The translations under genes and the position numbers were made by a program. The notes beneath the pieces are model-generated. The model ran no database searches and was not told the DNA's origin. It saw nothing but the letters and a program-made list of their open reading frames with translations. Source: JAUUZQ01 sp964538375 (GTDB lineage Bacteria > Bacteroidota > Bacteroidia > Bacteroidales > GCA-2748055). Taken from it: a stretch of 64,000 bases of DNA. Position 1 is the stretch's first letter, and every line of letters begins with the position of its first letter. The stretch covers positions 62,001 through 126,000 of the forward strand of contig CAZIFQ010000001.1 in NCBI GenBank assembly GCA_964538375.1, read 5' to 3'. This document shows, one piece after another, positions 18,086-27,012 of the stretch.

Positions 18086-19999
18086 TTACTTCAGATGAGC
18101 AGTTTTTGAAGAGCTGGATTTCGCATAATAGCTAATTTTGAAATCATCGAAATACGAACTATCGCTAGAACTAAAAAGTGTATAAATTCTTAATTCAGTA
18201 TCTGTTATGTTTTCGGGCACGAAAAACTCGGTTTTAAGCATCCTCCATCCATCATTTGTTTCATTATATCCGGTGGAGCATTTATGGTAAAAACCTCCTT
18301 TGGTAAATTCATTAATCACTATTGTCCCTAATTCGCCATGCATCCAAACCGATACTTCTATTTTATCGCCTTTATTAGCTTTTTTAATAATATGAGTGAA
18401 TGCATAATTTTTGTTTTTGGTTAACTTTATTGAATGAGAACCGGAAAAAGCTTTCTCTGTTGTGGGTGCTGTTAAATTTAAACCTGCAACAGTATCGTTA
18501 TTTATAATAGCATATTTCTTATCAATATTTACTTGTTCGTTATCATAAAATAATTCCCATTTTTTTGTTAGTTCGTAATTGTAGTAAAATCTGTTATATA
18601 AAATACGAGCTACAAAGAAACCTGAGAAAAGGCAAGCAACAATAGCTATGTTTCTTATATATCGTTGAGGTACATTAATAAACTTATTATTAAGTAATAA
18701 AAATATTAAGGGGAATATTGGTATAAAATATCTTCCTAGCAATGGGTAAACTCTATTGCTACCAACAATATCCCATGTAAGGTATTGTGAAATCATTATT
18801 AAACCTAAAAGCACCAAGGAAGTAAATAAAATAATAGATTTCTGAACGATGCTAAGTTTAAAATCTTGGTAGTTTCCTCCAATTGCAATTAGGAATATAA
18901 TAATGTAATTAAAGACCAGAAACCACTTTGGTAATTTTGTGTCGCCCCAACCTAATACTCCAATATAGCTTTCGGTCATGTTTTCAAATTCATTGAAAAA
19001 CGATTTAACAAAAACTTTTCCGACCAGTAGTTTATTTTCTTTTATATAAGAAATCTGATCATGCATATTCGCCTTATATCCAACCAGAGCACTATTAATG
19101 TATTTTGGGTTGTATTCATTATAAGGAGTATATAGCTTATTAATACTTTTGTTATTTACTAATGAAGCACCAAAACCCACAATTAGTAATGTCCCAAAAA
19201 CAATAAAGTATTTTTTAATTGAATTAAATTTTGAGAAAGGAATAATTAGAAATATTCCTATTAATACGGTATATATTATTTTGGCAAAACCTAATGATAA
19301 AATTAAAATTGCTAAAATCAACACATCGAATGTGCGAACCTTATCCTTAGTATAGGTTGCCTTTAATAGAAAAGAAATCAATAGAAATGACAATGCATTT
19401 GTCATCATATCGGCACTTAAGGATGAATTTGTTGCTATAGACATTGGTAATAGCGCTAGAAAAACAAAAAGCCATTTGTGTAAGGGTGTTACTTTAATTG
19501 CTAAGTATACCATACTAATCCAAAAAAGAAGAGAGACCAGTCTTGCTATATACAACAAGTAGTAAGGGGGAGTATTAAATATCCGAAGAAAAAATATTGC
19601 TATTGACTGAGGTAAATAGGATATTGGTGAATAAAGAGCTGTATTAGGAAAGTCGATGAAGATTTTATGATTAGGATTTAATGCAATTTCTTTTGATTCT
19701 TGGATGTGTTTTTTACTAATCCGACTAAATTGATTAAGTGAAAATACTTTGTAGTGTACAGCAAATTCTTTTAAACTTTCAGGAATATATCCGCCAAGCC
19801 GGGAGTTTTCTTTTTCCGCCTTAAAATTGCCTTCTGATATTTGATAAGCCCTATATAAATGATTGGTTTCGTCAGCTACCTGAAGCGGAGGTGTAATAAA
19901 CATTATTAATGGCCCGAAAAACAGGGCTAATATTAAAAATATTTGATGAGGTGGTAAATTTATACTTTTCTCAAGTATCCGTTTTGCTTTAGAATACAT
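18086..19999 (-). CDS. DUF2142-type polytopic membrane protein (glycosyltransferase-like), AT-rich
   Basis: The 637-residue product has about twelve hydrophobic segments between residues 15 and 470 and a soluble C-terminal domain (about 490-630) that looks like a carbohydrate-binding beta-sandwich. The signature is PPLQVADETNHLYRAYQISE near residues 37-56, the conserved acidic loop after the first membrane helix in the DUF2142 group, thought to use polyprenyl-phosphate sugars like GT39/GT83 enzymes. The C-terminal domain contains SGSHSIKLTKNKNYAFT and YFDDFKISYY, typical of sugar-binding modules. Its base composition is much more AT-rich than the flanking core genes, a sign of transfer. Likely a glycan-modifying transferase of the surface polysaccharide; substrate unknown. 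Confidence 0.75.
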   Translation of the reverse strand: MYSKAKRILEKSINLPPHQIFLILALFFGPLIMFITPPLQVADETNHLYRAYQISEGNFKAEKENSRLGGYIPESLKEFAVHYKVFSLNQFSRISKKHIQESKEIALNPNHKIFIDFPNTALYSPISYLPQSIAIFFLRIFNTPPYYLLYIARLVSLLFWISMVYLAIKVTPLHKWLFVFLALLPMSIATNSSLSADMMTNALSFLLISFLLKATYTKDKVRTFDVLILAILILSLGFAKIIYTVLIGIFLIIPFSKFNSIKKYFIVFGTLLIVGFGASLVNNKSINKLYTPYNEYNPKYINSALVGYKANMHDQISYIKENKLLVGKVFVKSFFNEFENMTESYIGVLGWGDTKLPKWFLVFNYIIIFLIAIGGNYQDFKLSIVQKSIILFTSLVLLGLIMISQYLTWDIVGSNRVYPLLGRYFIPIFPLIFLLLNNKFINVPQRYIRNIAIVACLFSGFFVARILYNRFYYNYELTKKWELFYDNEQVNIDKKYAIINNDTVAGLNLTAPTTEKAFSGSHSIKLTKNKNYAFTHIIKKANKGDKIEVSVWMHGELGTIVINEFTKGGFYHKCSTGYNETNDGWRMLKTEFFVPENITDTELRIYTLFSSSDSSYFDDFKISYYAKSSSSKTAHLK

Positions 20000-20070
20000 T
20001 TATTAGAAATGGAGTTTGATAATATGATGCAATATAAACTATTTTCCAAAGAGTGAATTCTTCGATTTAA

Positions 20071-20453
20071 ATGTTTGAATGTATTATGTGTATTTTAAAA
20101 CTTCTACTGGAATTTCGCTACCACAGGGTTAATTTATCAGAACGGAATTTGTATTTAAAACCATTCCCACATCCTCTCTATCACCCAAACAATAAGATTT
20201 TAAAAGATGTAAAATCAATTCAGAGGAGCAAAAAGAGATCTTCCCCATTGATAACAAATTTGATGAGGAAAGAAACGTAATACGAGAAGGATTACACAGT
20301 ATTTCAGACAGGATACTGAGGTATGAGATAAGCTATAAAAATCAATATATCAGACATGTTTACAAAAAGCACTTCTTTGCGAAAAACTGTGAAATACTTC
20401 AAAATTTAAAAGAAAAACATAAGGAAGTCAAAAAGGTATATGATAAATGTTAG
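20071..20453 (+). pseudogene. Broken replication-initiator-like gene (II/X-type), frameshift and amber stop
   Basis: An ATG at 20071 opens a 69-residue frame (with NLYLKPFPHPLYHPNN), after which coding character continues in another frame from 20196 through 20450, where an in-frame TAG at 20451 stops it. That second frame reads NVIREGLHSISDRILRYEIS then YKNQYIRHVYKKHFFAKN and a Lys-rich helix. ILRYEIS..K resembles the Arg-Tyr-Glu block of filamentous-phage/plasmid replication proteins of the II/X family, but I judge this only from memory of the motif. The same frame stays open after the amber codon to 20993. The DNA is AT-rich and lies beside tRNA-Arg. I treat it as a decayed mobile-element gene. 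Confidence 0.45.
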
Positions 20454-20567
20454 AGAGATGCTAAAAAGGAATTAACTGTTGATTACCTCGACCCTAAAGA
20501 AGAAGAAAGCAGCAAAACGAATATACTTTACGGGCCAGAAGAGTTATCGATTAAGTTTAGTAAAACT

Positions 20568-20993
20568 ATGCAGATAAATTTTCTCACTAATGAAAGACAG
20601 ACTCGACTAACTTTAAAAGCTAGGATAAATTATAATCATGAGGATGGATCGGCACCTCTCATGACAATCAAAGTCAATGACATACCTATCACAGCAGACA
20701 ATCTAAAAAATAAACCTCCAACAAAGTACTACAAGGGTGGGAGAAAATTTCCTTGGTATGATGCAAAATTTAATGGTTGGAACATACAATATAGTCCAGA
20801 TTTTTTCTCAAATTATTTACATAAATATTACAGTGTGATAAATGGAGATCCATACTTATTTACATTTAACATAGAACATATTAAGCCAATTGAGGAAAAT
20901 AGATATATGATGGAGATAAGTCATAAGGGCTTAGAAGGCAAAGAAGCATGGAAAAATGATATTATCATAAAGGAAATTGAAATGTTTGAATAA
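20568..20993 (+). CDS. Orphan beta-rich protein, 141 residues, probably a fragment
   Basis: The ATG at 20568 gives 141 residues, but the frame is open back to 20454, just after an amber codon, and the upstream part (ELTVDYLDPKEEE, GPEELSIKFSKT) also looks coding, so this may be the tail of a larger broken gene. The sequence is strand-rich: LTLKARINYN, PLMTIKVNDIPITADNL, WYDAKFNGWNIQYSPDF and FTFNIEHIKP. It recalls the accessory beta-sandwich modules of Bacteroidota polysaccharide proteins (vNg..it...l.NKP), but no family is certain. There is no signal peptide. Its composition matches the surrounding AT-rich island, not the core genes. Confidence 0.5.
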   Translation: MQINFLTNERQTRLTLKARINYNHEDGSAPLMTIKVNDIPITADNLKNKPPTKYYKGGRKFPWYDAKFNGWNIQYSPDFFSNYLHKYYSVINGDPYLFTFNIEHIKPIEENRYMMEISHKGLEGKEAWKNDIIIKEIEMFE

Positions 20994-20997
20994 ACTT

Positions 20998-21019
20998 TTT
21001 GACACCATATTTGACACCA
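20998..21019 (+). repeat. Two 10-base direct repeats next to the tRNA, possible attachment-site remnant
   Basis: TTTGACACCA occurs twice with a 12-base period, directly after the orphan gene and about 45 bases from the 3' end of tRNA-Arg. Short GACACC direct repeats next to a tRNA are what I would expect at the edge of a tyrosine-recombinase element in this phylum. No integrase gene and no second copy of the tRNA end were seen. Confidence 0.4.
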
Positions 21020-21027
21020 CCAAAAAG

Positions 21028-21054
21028 GAAACCCGCTGAATATCAGCGGGTTTC
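21028..21054 (-). terminator. Intrinsic terminator of tRNA-Arg
   Basis: GAAACCCGCTGA and TCAGCGGGTTTC form a perfect 12-bp stem with a three-base loop, ten bases past the tRNA 3' end. Read on the minus strand it is followed by CTTTTTGG, a U run. This is a strong rho-independent terminator. Confidence 0.8.
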
Positions 21055-21063
21055 TTGTTGTTA

Positions 21064-21138
21064 TGGTAGCTCCAACAGGACTCGAACCTGTATCTACGGT
21101 TTAGGAAACCGCTATTCTATCCCTTGAACTATGGAGCC
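21064..21138 (-). tRNA. tRNA-Arg (anticodon CCT)
   Basis: The minus strand folds into a full cloverleaf: the acceptor stem GGCTCCA pairs with TGGAGCT (one G-U pair), the T arm is CAGGTTCGAGTCCTG, and the anticodon stem-loop is GCGGT-TTCCTAA-ACCGT with anticodon CCT at loop positions 34-36. The CCA end appears to be encoded. It reads AGG codons. Its 3' end faces the AT-rich island at lower coordinates, the usual orientation for an integration target, and a strong terminator follows. Confidence 0.93.
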
Positions 21139-21288
21139 GTTTTCGGGATGCAAATATAGAGCAAATTTGAATTTGAGACAAATGTAATAGCTGTAGAGTA
21201 AGAAGTTTCCAAAAACTACCTGGTACTTCAAATGAGCTGGAAGGTATTAAAAATAGGATTTTAATATATCGTAACGGTTCTGTATGTG

Positions 21289-21306
21289 TGGGGGCTAGTG
21301 CCCCCA
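21289..21306. terminator. GC-rich hairpin after arfB
   Basis: TGGGGGC, loop TAGT and GCCCCCA form a perfect seven-pair stem 22 bases past the arfB stop. No U run follows on the minus strand, so it may be a transcript-end stabiliser more than a complete terminator. Confidence 0.45.
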
Positions 21307-21327
21307 TCTTACAATGATGTATGGTCC

Positions 21328-21729
21328 TTATTCCTCTCCGGGCCTGCTCCTGCCCCTTTTTCTTTCTCCCCTCACCTTCTTCGCCTTCAATCGCCTTTCT
21401 ATGGATGCTTTGGAGGGCTTGGTTTTATGTCGTTTTTTTGGTGGTTTTCTTAGTTTTTCAATCAGCTCCAAAAACCGCTCAGTAACCTCCTCCTTGTTTT
21501 GCACCTGGGACCGGCCACTCTGACAACTCAATAACAATTCGCTTTCACCTGTCAACCTTGACCTGAGCCGGCGTCTTACCAATACCTTCTCTTCCCCAGT
21601 CAATGCCGTCGTTTCTTCAAGCCGCCACTGCAGTGTCACCCTCGACTCCGTTTTATTTACATGCTGTCCACCCGGACCAGAGGAACGGGAAGTAGTGAAC
21701 GTGATTTCTTTAAGGAGTTGATCTTTCAT
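21328..21729 (-). CDS. arfB: Alternative ribosome-rescue factor ArfB (YaeJ)
   Basis: ArfB enters ribosomes stalled on mRNAs without a stop codon and hydrolyses the peptidyl-tRNA. The protein has the release-factor catalytic loop SSGPGGQHVNKTESRV, with GGQ at about residues 20-22, and a basic C-terminal tail (PPKKRHKTKPSKASIERRLK and onward) that would lie in the empty mRNA channel. At 133 residues it lacks the codon-recognition domains of RF1/RF2, which fits ArfB and not a truncated release factor. Start at the ATG at 21729 follows directly. It has no operon partner; a short gap separates it from the AsmA-like gene on the same strand. Confidence 0.93.
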   Translation of the reverse strand: MKDQLLKEITFTTSRSSGPGGQHVNKTESRVTLQWRLEETTALTGEEKVLVRRRLRSRLTGESELLLSCQSGRSQVQNKEEVTERFLELIEKLRKPPKKRHKTKPSKASIERRLKAKKVRGERKRGRSRPGEE

Positions 21730-21810
21730 ACAATAAAAATATCATTGCTTCCCTGGCGCTCCGCAGGAGCCCCTAGCACAAGTTGAAGCAAAATTACTAA
21801 GAGCTTCACA

Positions 21811-24800
21811 CTATTCTTCTTCATCAAATTTATCTCTTCTGTCGCCTGGCTTCACTCCTTTATCTGAAACTGTAAGAACGACATACGTTCCGGATTTTGT
21901 TTTCATGATTTTACCCTCCTCAACTGGCTCCTTTTGTCCTGATAACACATTCTTCGCAGTTCCCGAAATAAGTCCAGGTGGAATCCTTACGAGGTACATA
22001 TAGTGACCATCCAGACCCTGCTCTCCCTCAACTCCGATCTGGCCAAGCGTGGAATTTATACTCATCAAGGGAATATAGATAGTTTCATCAACAAGTGTGA
22101 AACGATTTCGAATTTCTCCGAACTGCACATTATCCAAATTGGCACTCCCTGTATATTTCGCCGCAGCATGTAGTGGAGTGAAATTCATTACACTACCATT
22201 TTTCATGCTCAGGATAAAGCTGGCCGTACTACTGGCCAAATCCATACTCATATCAGGCATGAAAACCAATTCGGCCATTCCCCTGGCATCCAAAATACCT
22301 GTAAATGTCTCGTCCAGCGTAAACAAGGAATCCCCCATGGAGAAGCTTAGCTTGAAATCCGAAACATTCAATGTATCAATATCAAAAGTTGAACTGAGAT
22401 AGTAAGTATCAGGATCATTTAAATTAAGCTGACCACTAAGCAATACAGCACCTCCGGTTTCAGACTTCACCTGGAACATGTCAAGATAAACCAGGTTCTC
22501 CGCCATGGACCTTACTTTCCCTTCAATATTGTATAAATTGTTTTCCTCGTATCTCAATTCTTTGATGTCGAGACTAAACTGGAACCTGGGGATGTCAAGC
22601 TTTATCGGATCCTTGTATTCTATCGCAGCAGAATCCATTTCTATCAATACAGAATCCCCTTCTACAGCTTCGTACTCCATTTTATTATTTTTTGCCAGCA
22701 ACTTATAATCCATCAATTTATTTAAGTCCAGGAGATCCGATCTGATCACCAGGTTTCCTGACATTTCTTTTGTTGAATCCAGCAAATTAAGCACTGAAGC
22801 TTTTATCTTAAAATTACTTTCTCCAATCCTTCCCCCCAGGGTGTCCACAACAATGAAATTATCGGCATGGCGGAGCTCAATTTCAAAGCCACGGAAGGGA
22901 AGGGGAGACTGTTTTAGATCCCAACGCAGCTTTTCTGTCTTGAAATGAAATTCTGGTAAGCCACTGTCTTTTAACAATTCACCCACCCTTGTATCAAGCT
23001 TTGCTTGAAACATGAAGTTCTTTATCTCCTCCGATTTGAAATCCTCAGGAATAATATGAAACTGATCATTGAATGTCAGGAGTTCTGATGCATCTAATAA
23101 ACGCGCGGTTAATTTGAAGTCGACAGAAAGAGGCGCTGCCGAGTCTTTTTCCATGTAGGCATTATAGTTTTGTATATGTGCGTCTAAATCAAGAGAGCTC
23201 CTCCCAATCTTAGCACTGAAATTCGATAGGGTAAGGTCCTTTTCTTCTATGGAAACACCTAAGCTTACATCCGACACATAGGTATATCCCGGAATCTGCA
23301 CATGCATGCCTTCCAGCCGAAAATCCAGTTCGGGAATGACTTTCTCCTTCATGGCTTTTTCAAACTGCTCATAACGAGTATCAATAACAATCCCCAGACC
23401 CAGGTCGGTGATCGGGCCGCTAAGATAATTTGTCAGGGAGGTATCCGAAAGTATCTTTTCCAGGTGTAACTCCTTCGATTCAAGTGCAATTCTTATATGC
23501 GGATCTCCTTTAAAACCAAGGAAATAGGGTAATACATCCCGCATATCAACATCTATCCCAAATAAATTTCCGTCCAGGTTAATGTCCATCTCCCGAAATC
23601 CAACACTGGATTCATCAATATAAAGTTCTCCATTTAATTGTCTGACCTCATTGTTGGGTAGCAAAAGACTCACATCGCTCAACCTGGCTGTTAATGCACT
23701 TGATTCATTAAGAAAACTATCATTCGACTTATCTAATGCGCCTTTAATTTTCCCGTTAATGGCCAATTTGCCCTTCAAGTTTTGAAAGGCATCGGTATCA
23801 ATAATTTCATTTACCAGCTCCAGATCTGCAGATGCATCAATGCTCAGATCAAAAACAGGAGTCACGAGATTGGCAAATTGCAGACTCATATCAATCCCTC
23901 CCTGGGGGAAAGAGGCGTGAAGATTATCCATTTTAAGCACCGCCTCAGAAAAGTCTGCAGCAAGTCCATTGCTTGCACTTCCTGCAAAACTTATTTCTGT
24001 TATAGATTGTCCAAGAGCTTTTACATTAAATCCAAGATCTTTGGCGCTAAAATCAACATGAATAAGCGGCAGTGTTTCACCAAAGCTACCTTTTATATCT
24101 CCGCCCAGGTGAATCTCCCCGGACCCGATTTGTTCAATTGCGTCCATATCAAGCACTCCCTTGAGCAAAAAGTTGAGTAGCTCAATACCTTCATTCTTTG
24201 CCTTAAAGCTAAGGTTCATATTATTTCCTTCCTGCATCGAAACATCACCGGCCAACTCGATCATTGCATCCTGAATGTCAAGCATGCCGTGGTCAAGGGT
24301 AAGCATTTCCTTTACAAGGTCATAATTCAAAGCACTGCTAAACACAATGCTCCTGGGCTTATCCAAAACAATTTCCCCGATCTCTGCCCGGTCCACATCA
24401 ATTTCAAGGTCTAAGCAAGCGGTAATTAATTCGGGGAGATAGGTAAAGGCACTCTCCAGTTGATTTATCCTTACAGACACATTTTTCCCGCCGGGCAAGT
24501 CGATATAATTTATCAGGAGATTTGACATTTCCAGGTCGTCCATGGCCAGTGATATGGAAGAACTGTCTTCCTTCACCTCTTTCTCTTCCTCAGATTCACC
24601 AAACCTTATTCCCAAAGCTTTTTCTAGGTTTGAAATGCTGTCTTCGCCAACAATAAAATTGATCTCGCCATCGCCAAAACGAACTTTCGAGACCTTATAA
24701 TTTCCTTTTATCAGCTGAACAATATCCAAAGACACATAAATATCATCCATGCGCATCACGGGAATAGAATCAGTATTTTCAAGAGAATCCAATCCTTGCA

Positions 24801-25035
24801 AATAGCTTAGCTCTACCAATTGAAGGGATACATCAGGAAAATGAATAAGGGGCCGTAGCCTGATATCTTCTAAAACAATTTCACCGGGCTGTTTCTCATT
24901 GGCAATATTTAGTGCTTTCTCTATTATTTTCCCTTTAAATAAAACAAAAGCAAGTACTATAATAACAAGAAGACCTGCCAGGACAAGCAAAATCCTGAGA
25001 AACCATTTCAAAATACCTCTTAATACCTTTTTCAT
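21811..25035 (-). CDS. AsmA-family large membrane-anchored protein
   Basis: This 1074-residue protein has one N-terminal membrane anchor (ILLVLAGLLVIIVLAFVLF, about residues 17-35) and a long periplasmic chain of repeating beta strands typical of the AsmA/TamB/YhdP superfamily, which form lipid-transfer grooves between the membranes. EIVLEDIRLRPLIHFPDVSL after the anchor is the usual start of an AsmA domain, and the C-terminal block (SASFILSMKNGSVMNFTPLH) resembles the AsmA C-terminal domain (AsmA_2). The likely role is phospholipid or lipopolysaccharide transport or outer-membrane assembly. The C-terminal tail is charged. It is followed after 81 bases by arfB, though a functional link is unlikely. 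Confidence 0.85.
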   Translation of the reverse strand: MKKVLRGILKWFLRILLVLAGLLVIIVLAFVLFKGKIIEKALNIANEKQPGEIVLEDIRLRPLIHFPDVSLQLVELSYLQGLDSLENTDSIPVMRMDDIYVSLDIVQLIKGNYKVSKVRFGDGEINFIVGEDSISNLEKALGIRFGESEEEKEVKEDSSSISLAMDDLEMSNLLINYIDLPGGKNVSVRINQLESAFTYLPELITACLDLEIDVDRAEIGEIVLDKPRSIVFSSALNYDLVKEMLTLDHGMLDIQDAMIELAGDVSMQEGNNMNLSFKAKNEGIELLNFLLKGVLDMDAIEQIGSGEIHLGGDIKGSFGETLPLIHVDFSAKDLGFNVKALGQSITEISFAGSASNGLAADFSEAVLKMDNLHASFPQGGIDMSLQFANLVTPVFDLSIDASADLELVNEIIDTDAFQNLKGKLAINGKIKGALDKSNDSFLNESSALTARLSDVSLLLPNNEVRQLNGELYIDESSVGFREMDINLDGNLFGIDVDMRDVLPYFLGFKGDPHIRIALESKELHLEKILSDTSLTNYLSGPITDLGLGIVIDTRYEQFEKAMKEKVIPELDFRLEGMHVQIPGYTYVSDVSLGVSIEEKDLTLSNFSAKIGRSSLDLDAHIQNYNAYMEKDSAAPLSVDFKLTARLLDASELLTFNDQFHIIPEDFKSEEIKNFMFQAKLDTRVGELLKDSGLPEFHFKTEKLRWDLKQSPLPFRGFEIELRHADNFIVVDTLGGRIGESNFKIKASVLNLLDSTKEMSGNLVIRSDLLDLNKLMDYKLLAKNNKMEYEAVEGDSVLIEMDSAAIEYKDPIKLDIPRFQFSLDIKELRYEENNLYNIEGKVRSMAENLVYLDMFQVKSETGGAVLLSGQLNLNDPDTYYLSSTFDIDTLNVSDFKLSFSMGDSLFTLDETFTGILDARGMAELVFMPDMSMDLASSTASFILSMKNGSVMNFTPLHAAAKYTGSANLDNVQFGEIRNRFTLVDETIYIPLMSINSTLGQIGVEGEQGLDGHYMYLVRIPPGLISGTAKNVLSGQKEPVEEGKIMKTKSGTYVVLTVSDKGVKPGDRRDKFDEEE

Positions 25036-25227
25036 CTTTTACTTGATGTATTATAGCTTCATTTTTAAATATATCCACTAAATAAACAGCTACAAACCAT
25101 AATTGTTAATGCAAAAGAGAACAACTGCAGAACGCTGTGACTAATTTACCATAATTTTTCTGCTCACTGAAAATACGAGCACATATAACTAAAAAATAAA
25201 TTAACTTTCTGCTTCAATACCTGCAGT

Positions 25228-26307
25228 ATGAAACACATTACTTTTTTTCTGGCGCTTATACTTATAAGCACCTGGCTAACTGCCCAGGAACGTCACATCA
25301 ACAGGATCCCTGATATCCCCGGGTACAAAACCCTGGTATGTGATTTTCACATACATACCGTTTTCTCAGATGGAAGCGTCTGGCCCACTGTCCGCGTAAA
25401 TGAAGCATGGTATGAAGGTATTGATGCCATCGCCATAACTGATTATCTTAAATACAGACCCCACACAAAAGATATAACAGCCGATCATAACCGCTCATAT
25501 GAGATTGCTCGCGATTATGCTAAAAATAAAGATGTGATTGTTATTGCCGGGACAGAAATTACCAAAGAAATGCCTCCAGGACACTTCAACGCAATCTTTA
25601 TTAAAGATGCAAACACAATTTATAACGATGACTTCAATGAAGCGATAAAAGAAGCCACAAGCCAGGGCGCTTTTATCACGTGGAATCACCCGGGATGGAG
25701 AGTACAGCAACCCGATACGATGCTATGGTGGGATGAGCATACATTTCTTTTTGAAAAGGGATGGATGCATGGAATTGAAGTGGCCAATGGACATGAATAT
25801 TACCCTGAAGCCATCAGCTGGGCCCGTGACAAAAACCTGACCTTTTTGGCCAACAGTGATGTTCATTCACCTATACAAGTAGCATATGACCTTGAAAAAT
25901 CGCGCAGAACCTGCACCCTTGTTTTTGCAACAGAACGAAGTGAGGGAGGCATAAGGGATGCGCTGTTTAATGGCAGAACCATTGCTTATTTTGATAATAT
26001 GCTGATGGGAAAAGAAAACCTTCTTCGTGCTTTTTTGCTCCAGTCCCTATATATTGACCATCATGAAGAATCAGGATTTTACACCTTAACCAATCCAACT
26101 GAATTCAATATAGAGGTACAATTAACGAATAAACTCTATAGAGATTGGAGCAAAACAATAAATGTTAAACCAGGGAAAGAACATGTTTTTTCCCTTCCGG
26201 CAGAAACAAGCTTTGAAGAAATTTCTGTTACGGTAAAGAATTTCTTTACTGGTGCAGATCAATGTCTAAGTGTCCCTTTATCAACAATTCAACCTGTTGA
26301 TCAATAA
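25228..26307 (+). CDS. Exported PHP-domain (CehA/McbA-like) metal-dependent hydrolase
   Basis: The 359-residue product has a signal peptide ending in LTAQ (about residues 1-19) and a PHP domain. Metal ligands are seen in VCDFHIHTVFSDG (His-x-His), in AITDYL, in GTEITKEMPPGHFNAIF (Glu and His), in ITWNHPGW and in LANSDVHSP. The PHP fold usually hydrolyses phosphoesters. Exported versions in Bacteroidota often neighbour glycan or phosphate genes; here the neighbours are an AsmA protein and two lipoproteins, which gives no hint. The C-terminal 90 residues form a small beta domain after the catalytic part. Substrate unknown. Confidence 0.86.
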   Translation: MKHITFFLALILISTWLTAQERHINRIPDIPGYKTLVCDFHIHTVFSDGSVWPTVRVNEAWYEGIDAIAITDYLKYRPHTKDITADHNRSYEIARDYAKNKDVIVIAGTEITKEMPPGHFNAIFIKDANTIYNDDFNEAIKEATSQGAFITWNHPGWRVQQPDTMLWWDEHTFLFEKGWMHGIEVANGHEYYPEAISWARDKNLTFLANSDVHSPIQVAYDLEKSRRTCTLVFATERSEGGIRDALFNGRTIAYFDNMLMGKENLLRAFLLQSLYIDHHEESGFYTLTNPTEFNIEVQLTNKLYRDWSKTINVKPGKEHVFSLPAETSFEEISVTVKNFFTGADQCLSVPLSTIQPVDQ

Positions 26308-26410
26308 TTTTTTCGTTCCGCAGGAAAATTCGTAATTTTATAAACTTAATGCAACCATCCTCAGTGCAGAAGAGTATCCCTTTAGAGGAGAAACTATAAA
26401 AACCTGTAAA

Positions 26411-26644
26411 ATGAAAAAAAAGATATTACATATTACTGCAGGGCTGTTTTTTGCTGCAGTCGTCATATTACCATCATGCGAATTACTTGAGCAATGCGGT
26501 GACTGCGAACTTGTTCAGGTAGATCTTGATGGCAACATTACCTATGGAACCCCGCAATTTGTTTGTGGCGACATATATCTGGATTATAAAAACTCTGGCA
26601 TTACCATCACGGCAACCGGATCTGAATACTGGAACTGTGAATAA
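26411..26644 (+). CDS. Small Cys-rich lipoprotein (twin 1)
   Basis: A 77-residue lipoprotein: signal MKKKILHITAGLFFAAVVIL then the lipobox cysteine in PSCELL. The mature part has a fixed cysteine pattern: C-x2-C in EQCGDCELV, a Cys in PQFVCGDIY and a C-terminal WNCE. It is a tandem paralog of the following gene, which shares the skeleton Cys-Glu-hydrophobic, Cys-x2-Cys, Gly-x-Pro, Cys, and Tyr-Trp-x-Cys-Glu at the end. Two disulphides, or one metal site with four cysteines, are possible. The unit has its own short leader. No family is recognised; it may be an outer-membrane anchored small binding protein. Confidence 0.75.
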   Translation: MKKKILHITAGLFFAAVVILPSCELLEQCGDCELVQVDLDGNITYGTPQFVCGDIYLDYKNSGITITATGSEYWNCE

Positions 26645-26698
26645 ACAATGATTTTACACTCAGAAAACATATAACCCTAACTCCAAACCTAACTAAAT

Positions 26699-26935
26699 AT
26701 GAAAAAGAAAATTTTTCGAATTGCCACCGGTCTGTTCCTCTTTGCAGCCATGATCATCCCTTCATCCTGTGAATTTCTGGGAGATGATTGTGCCTGGTGT
26801 ACACGTATAACGGATAATAACGGAGAAATCTCAGAAGGTGTCCCTTTATATTTATGTGATGAACAACTTTATGAAAAGCAGGATTCTGAACCCGTAACCA
26901 TTTTTGGCGTTACCTCCTACTGGAGTTGCGAATAG
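26699..26935 (+). CDS. Small Cys-rich lipoprotein (twin 2)
   Basis: A 78-residue lipoprotein, MKKKIFRIATGLFLFAAMII then lipobox PSSCEFL. It repeats the cysteine skeleton of the gene 54 bases upstream: Cys-Ala-Trp-Cys, then a Gly-x-Pro block and a Cys (VPLYLCDEQLY), ending SYWSCE. The middle residues differ strongly while the cysteines and the terminal Trp-x-Cys-Glu are kept, so the fold is under selection after an old duplication. A strong terminator follows after about 20 bases, closing a two-gene unit. Function unknown. Confidence 0.75.
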   Translation: MKKKIFRIATGLFLFAAMIIPSSCEFLGDDCAWCTRITDNNGEISEGVPLYLCDEQLYEKQDSEPVTIFGVTSYWSCE

Positions 26936-26956
26936 TGAGATATAACAAAGAAAACC

Positions 26957-26985
26957 AAAGGGCTGTCGAAAATCGACAGCCCTTT
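26957..26985. terminator. Strong bidirectional terminator
   Basis: AAAGGGCTGTCGA, a three-base loop and TCGACAGCCCTTT form a perfect 13-bp stem flanked by A and T runs. It separates the lipoprotein pair from the convergent phosphatase gene and should stop transcription on both strands. Confidence 0.85.
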
Positions 26986-27012
26986 TTGCTATAAAACACT
27001 TTGTGAAATTCT

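Noticed and set aside
18086..21060. An active prophage or conjugative element at tRNA-Arg
   Set aside because: No integrase, structural or conjugation gene is seen; only decayed fragments and short repeats remain.
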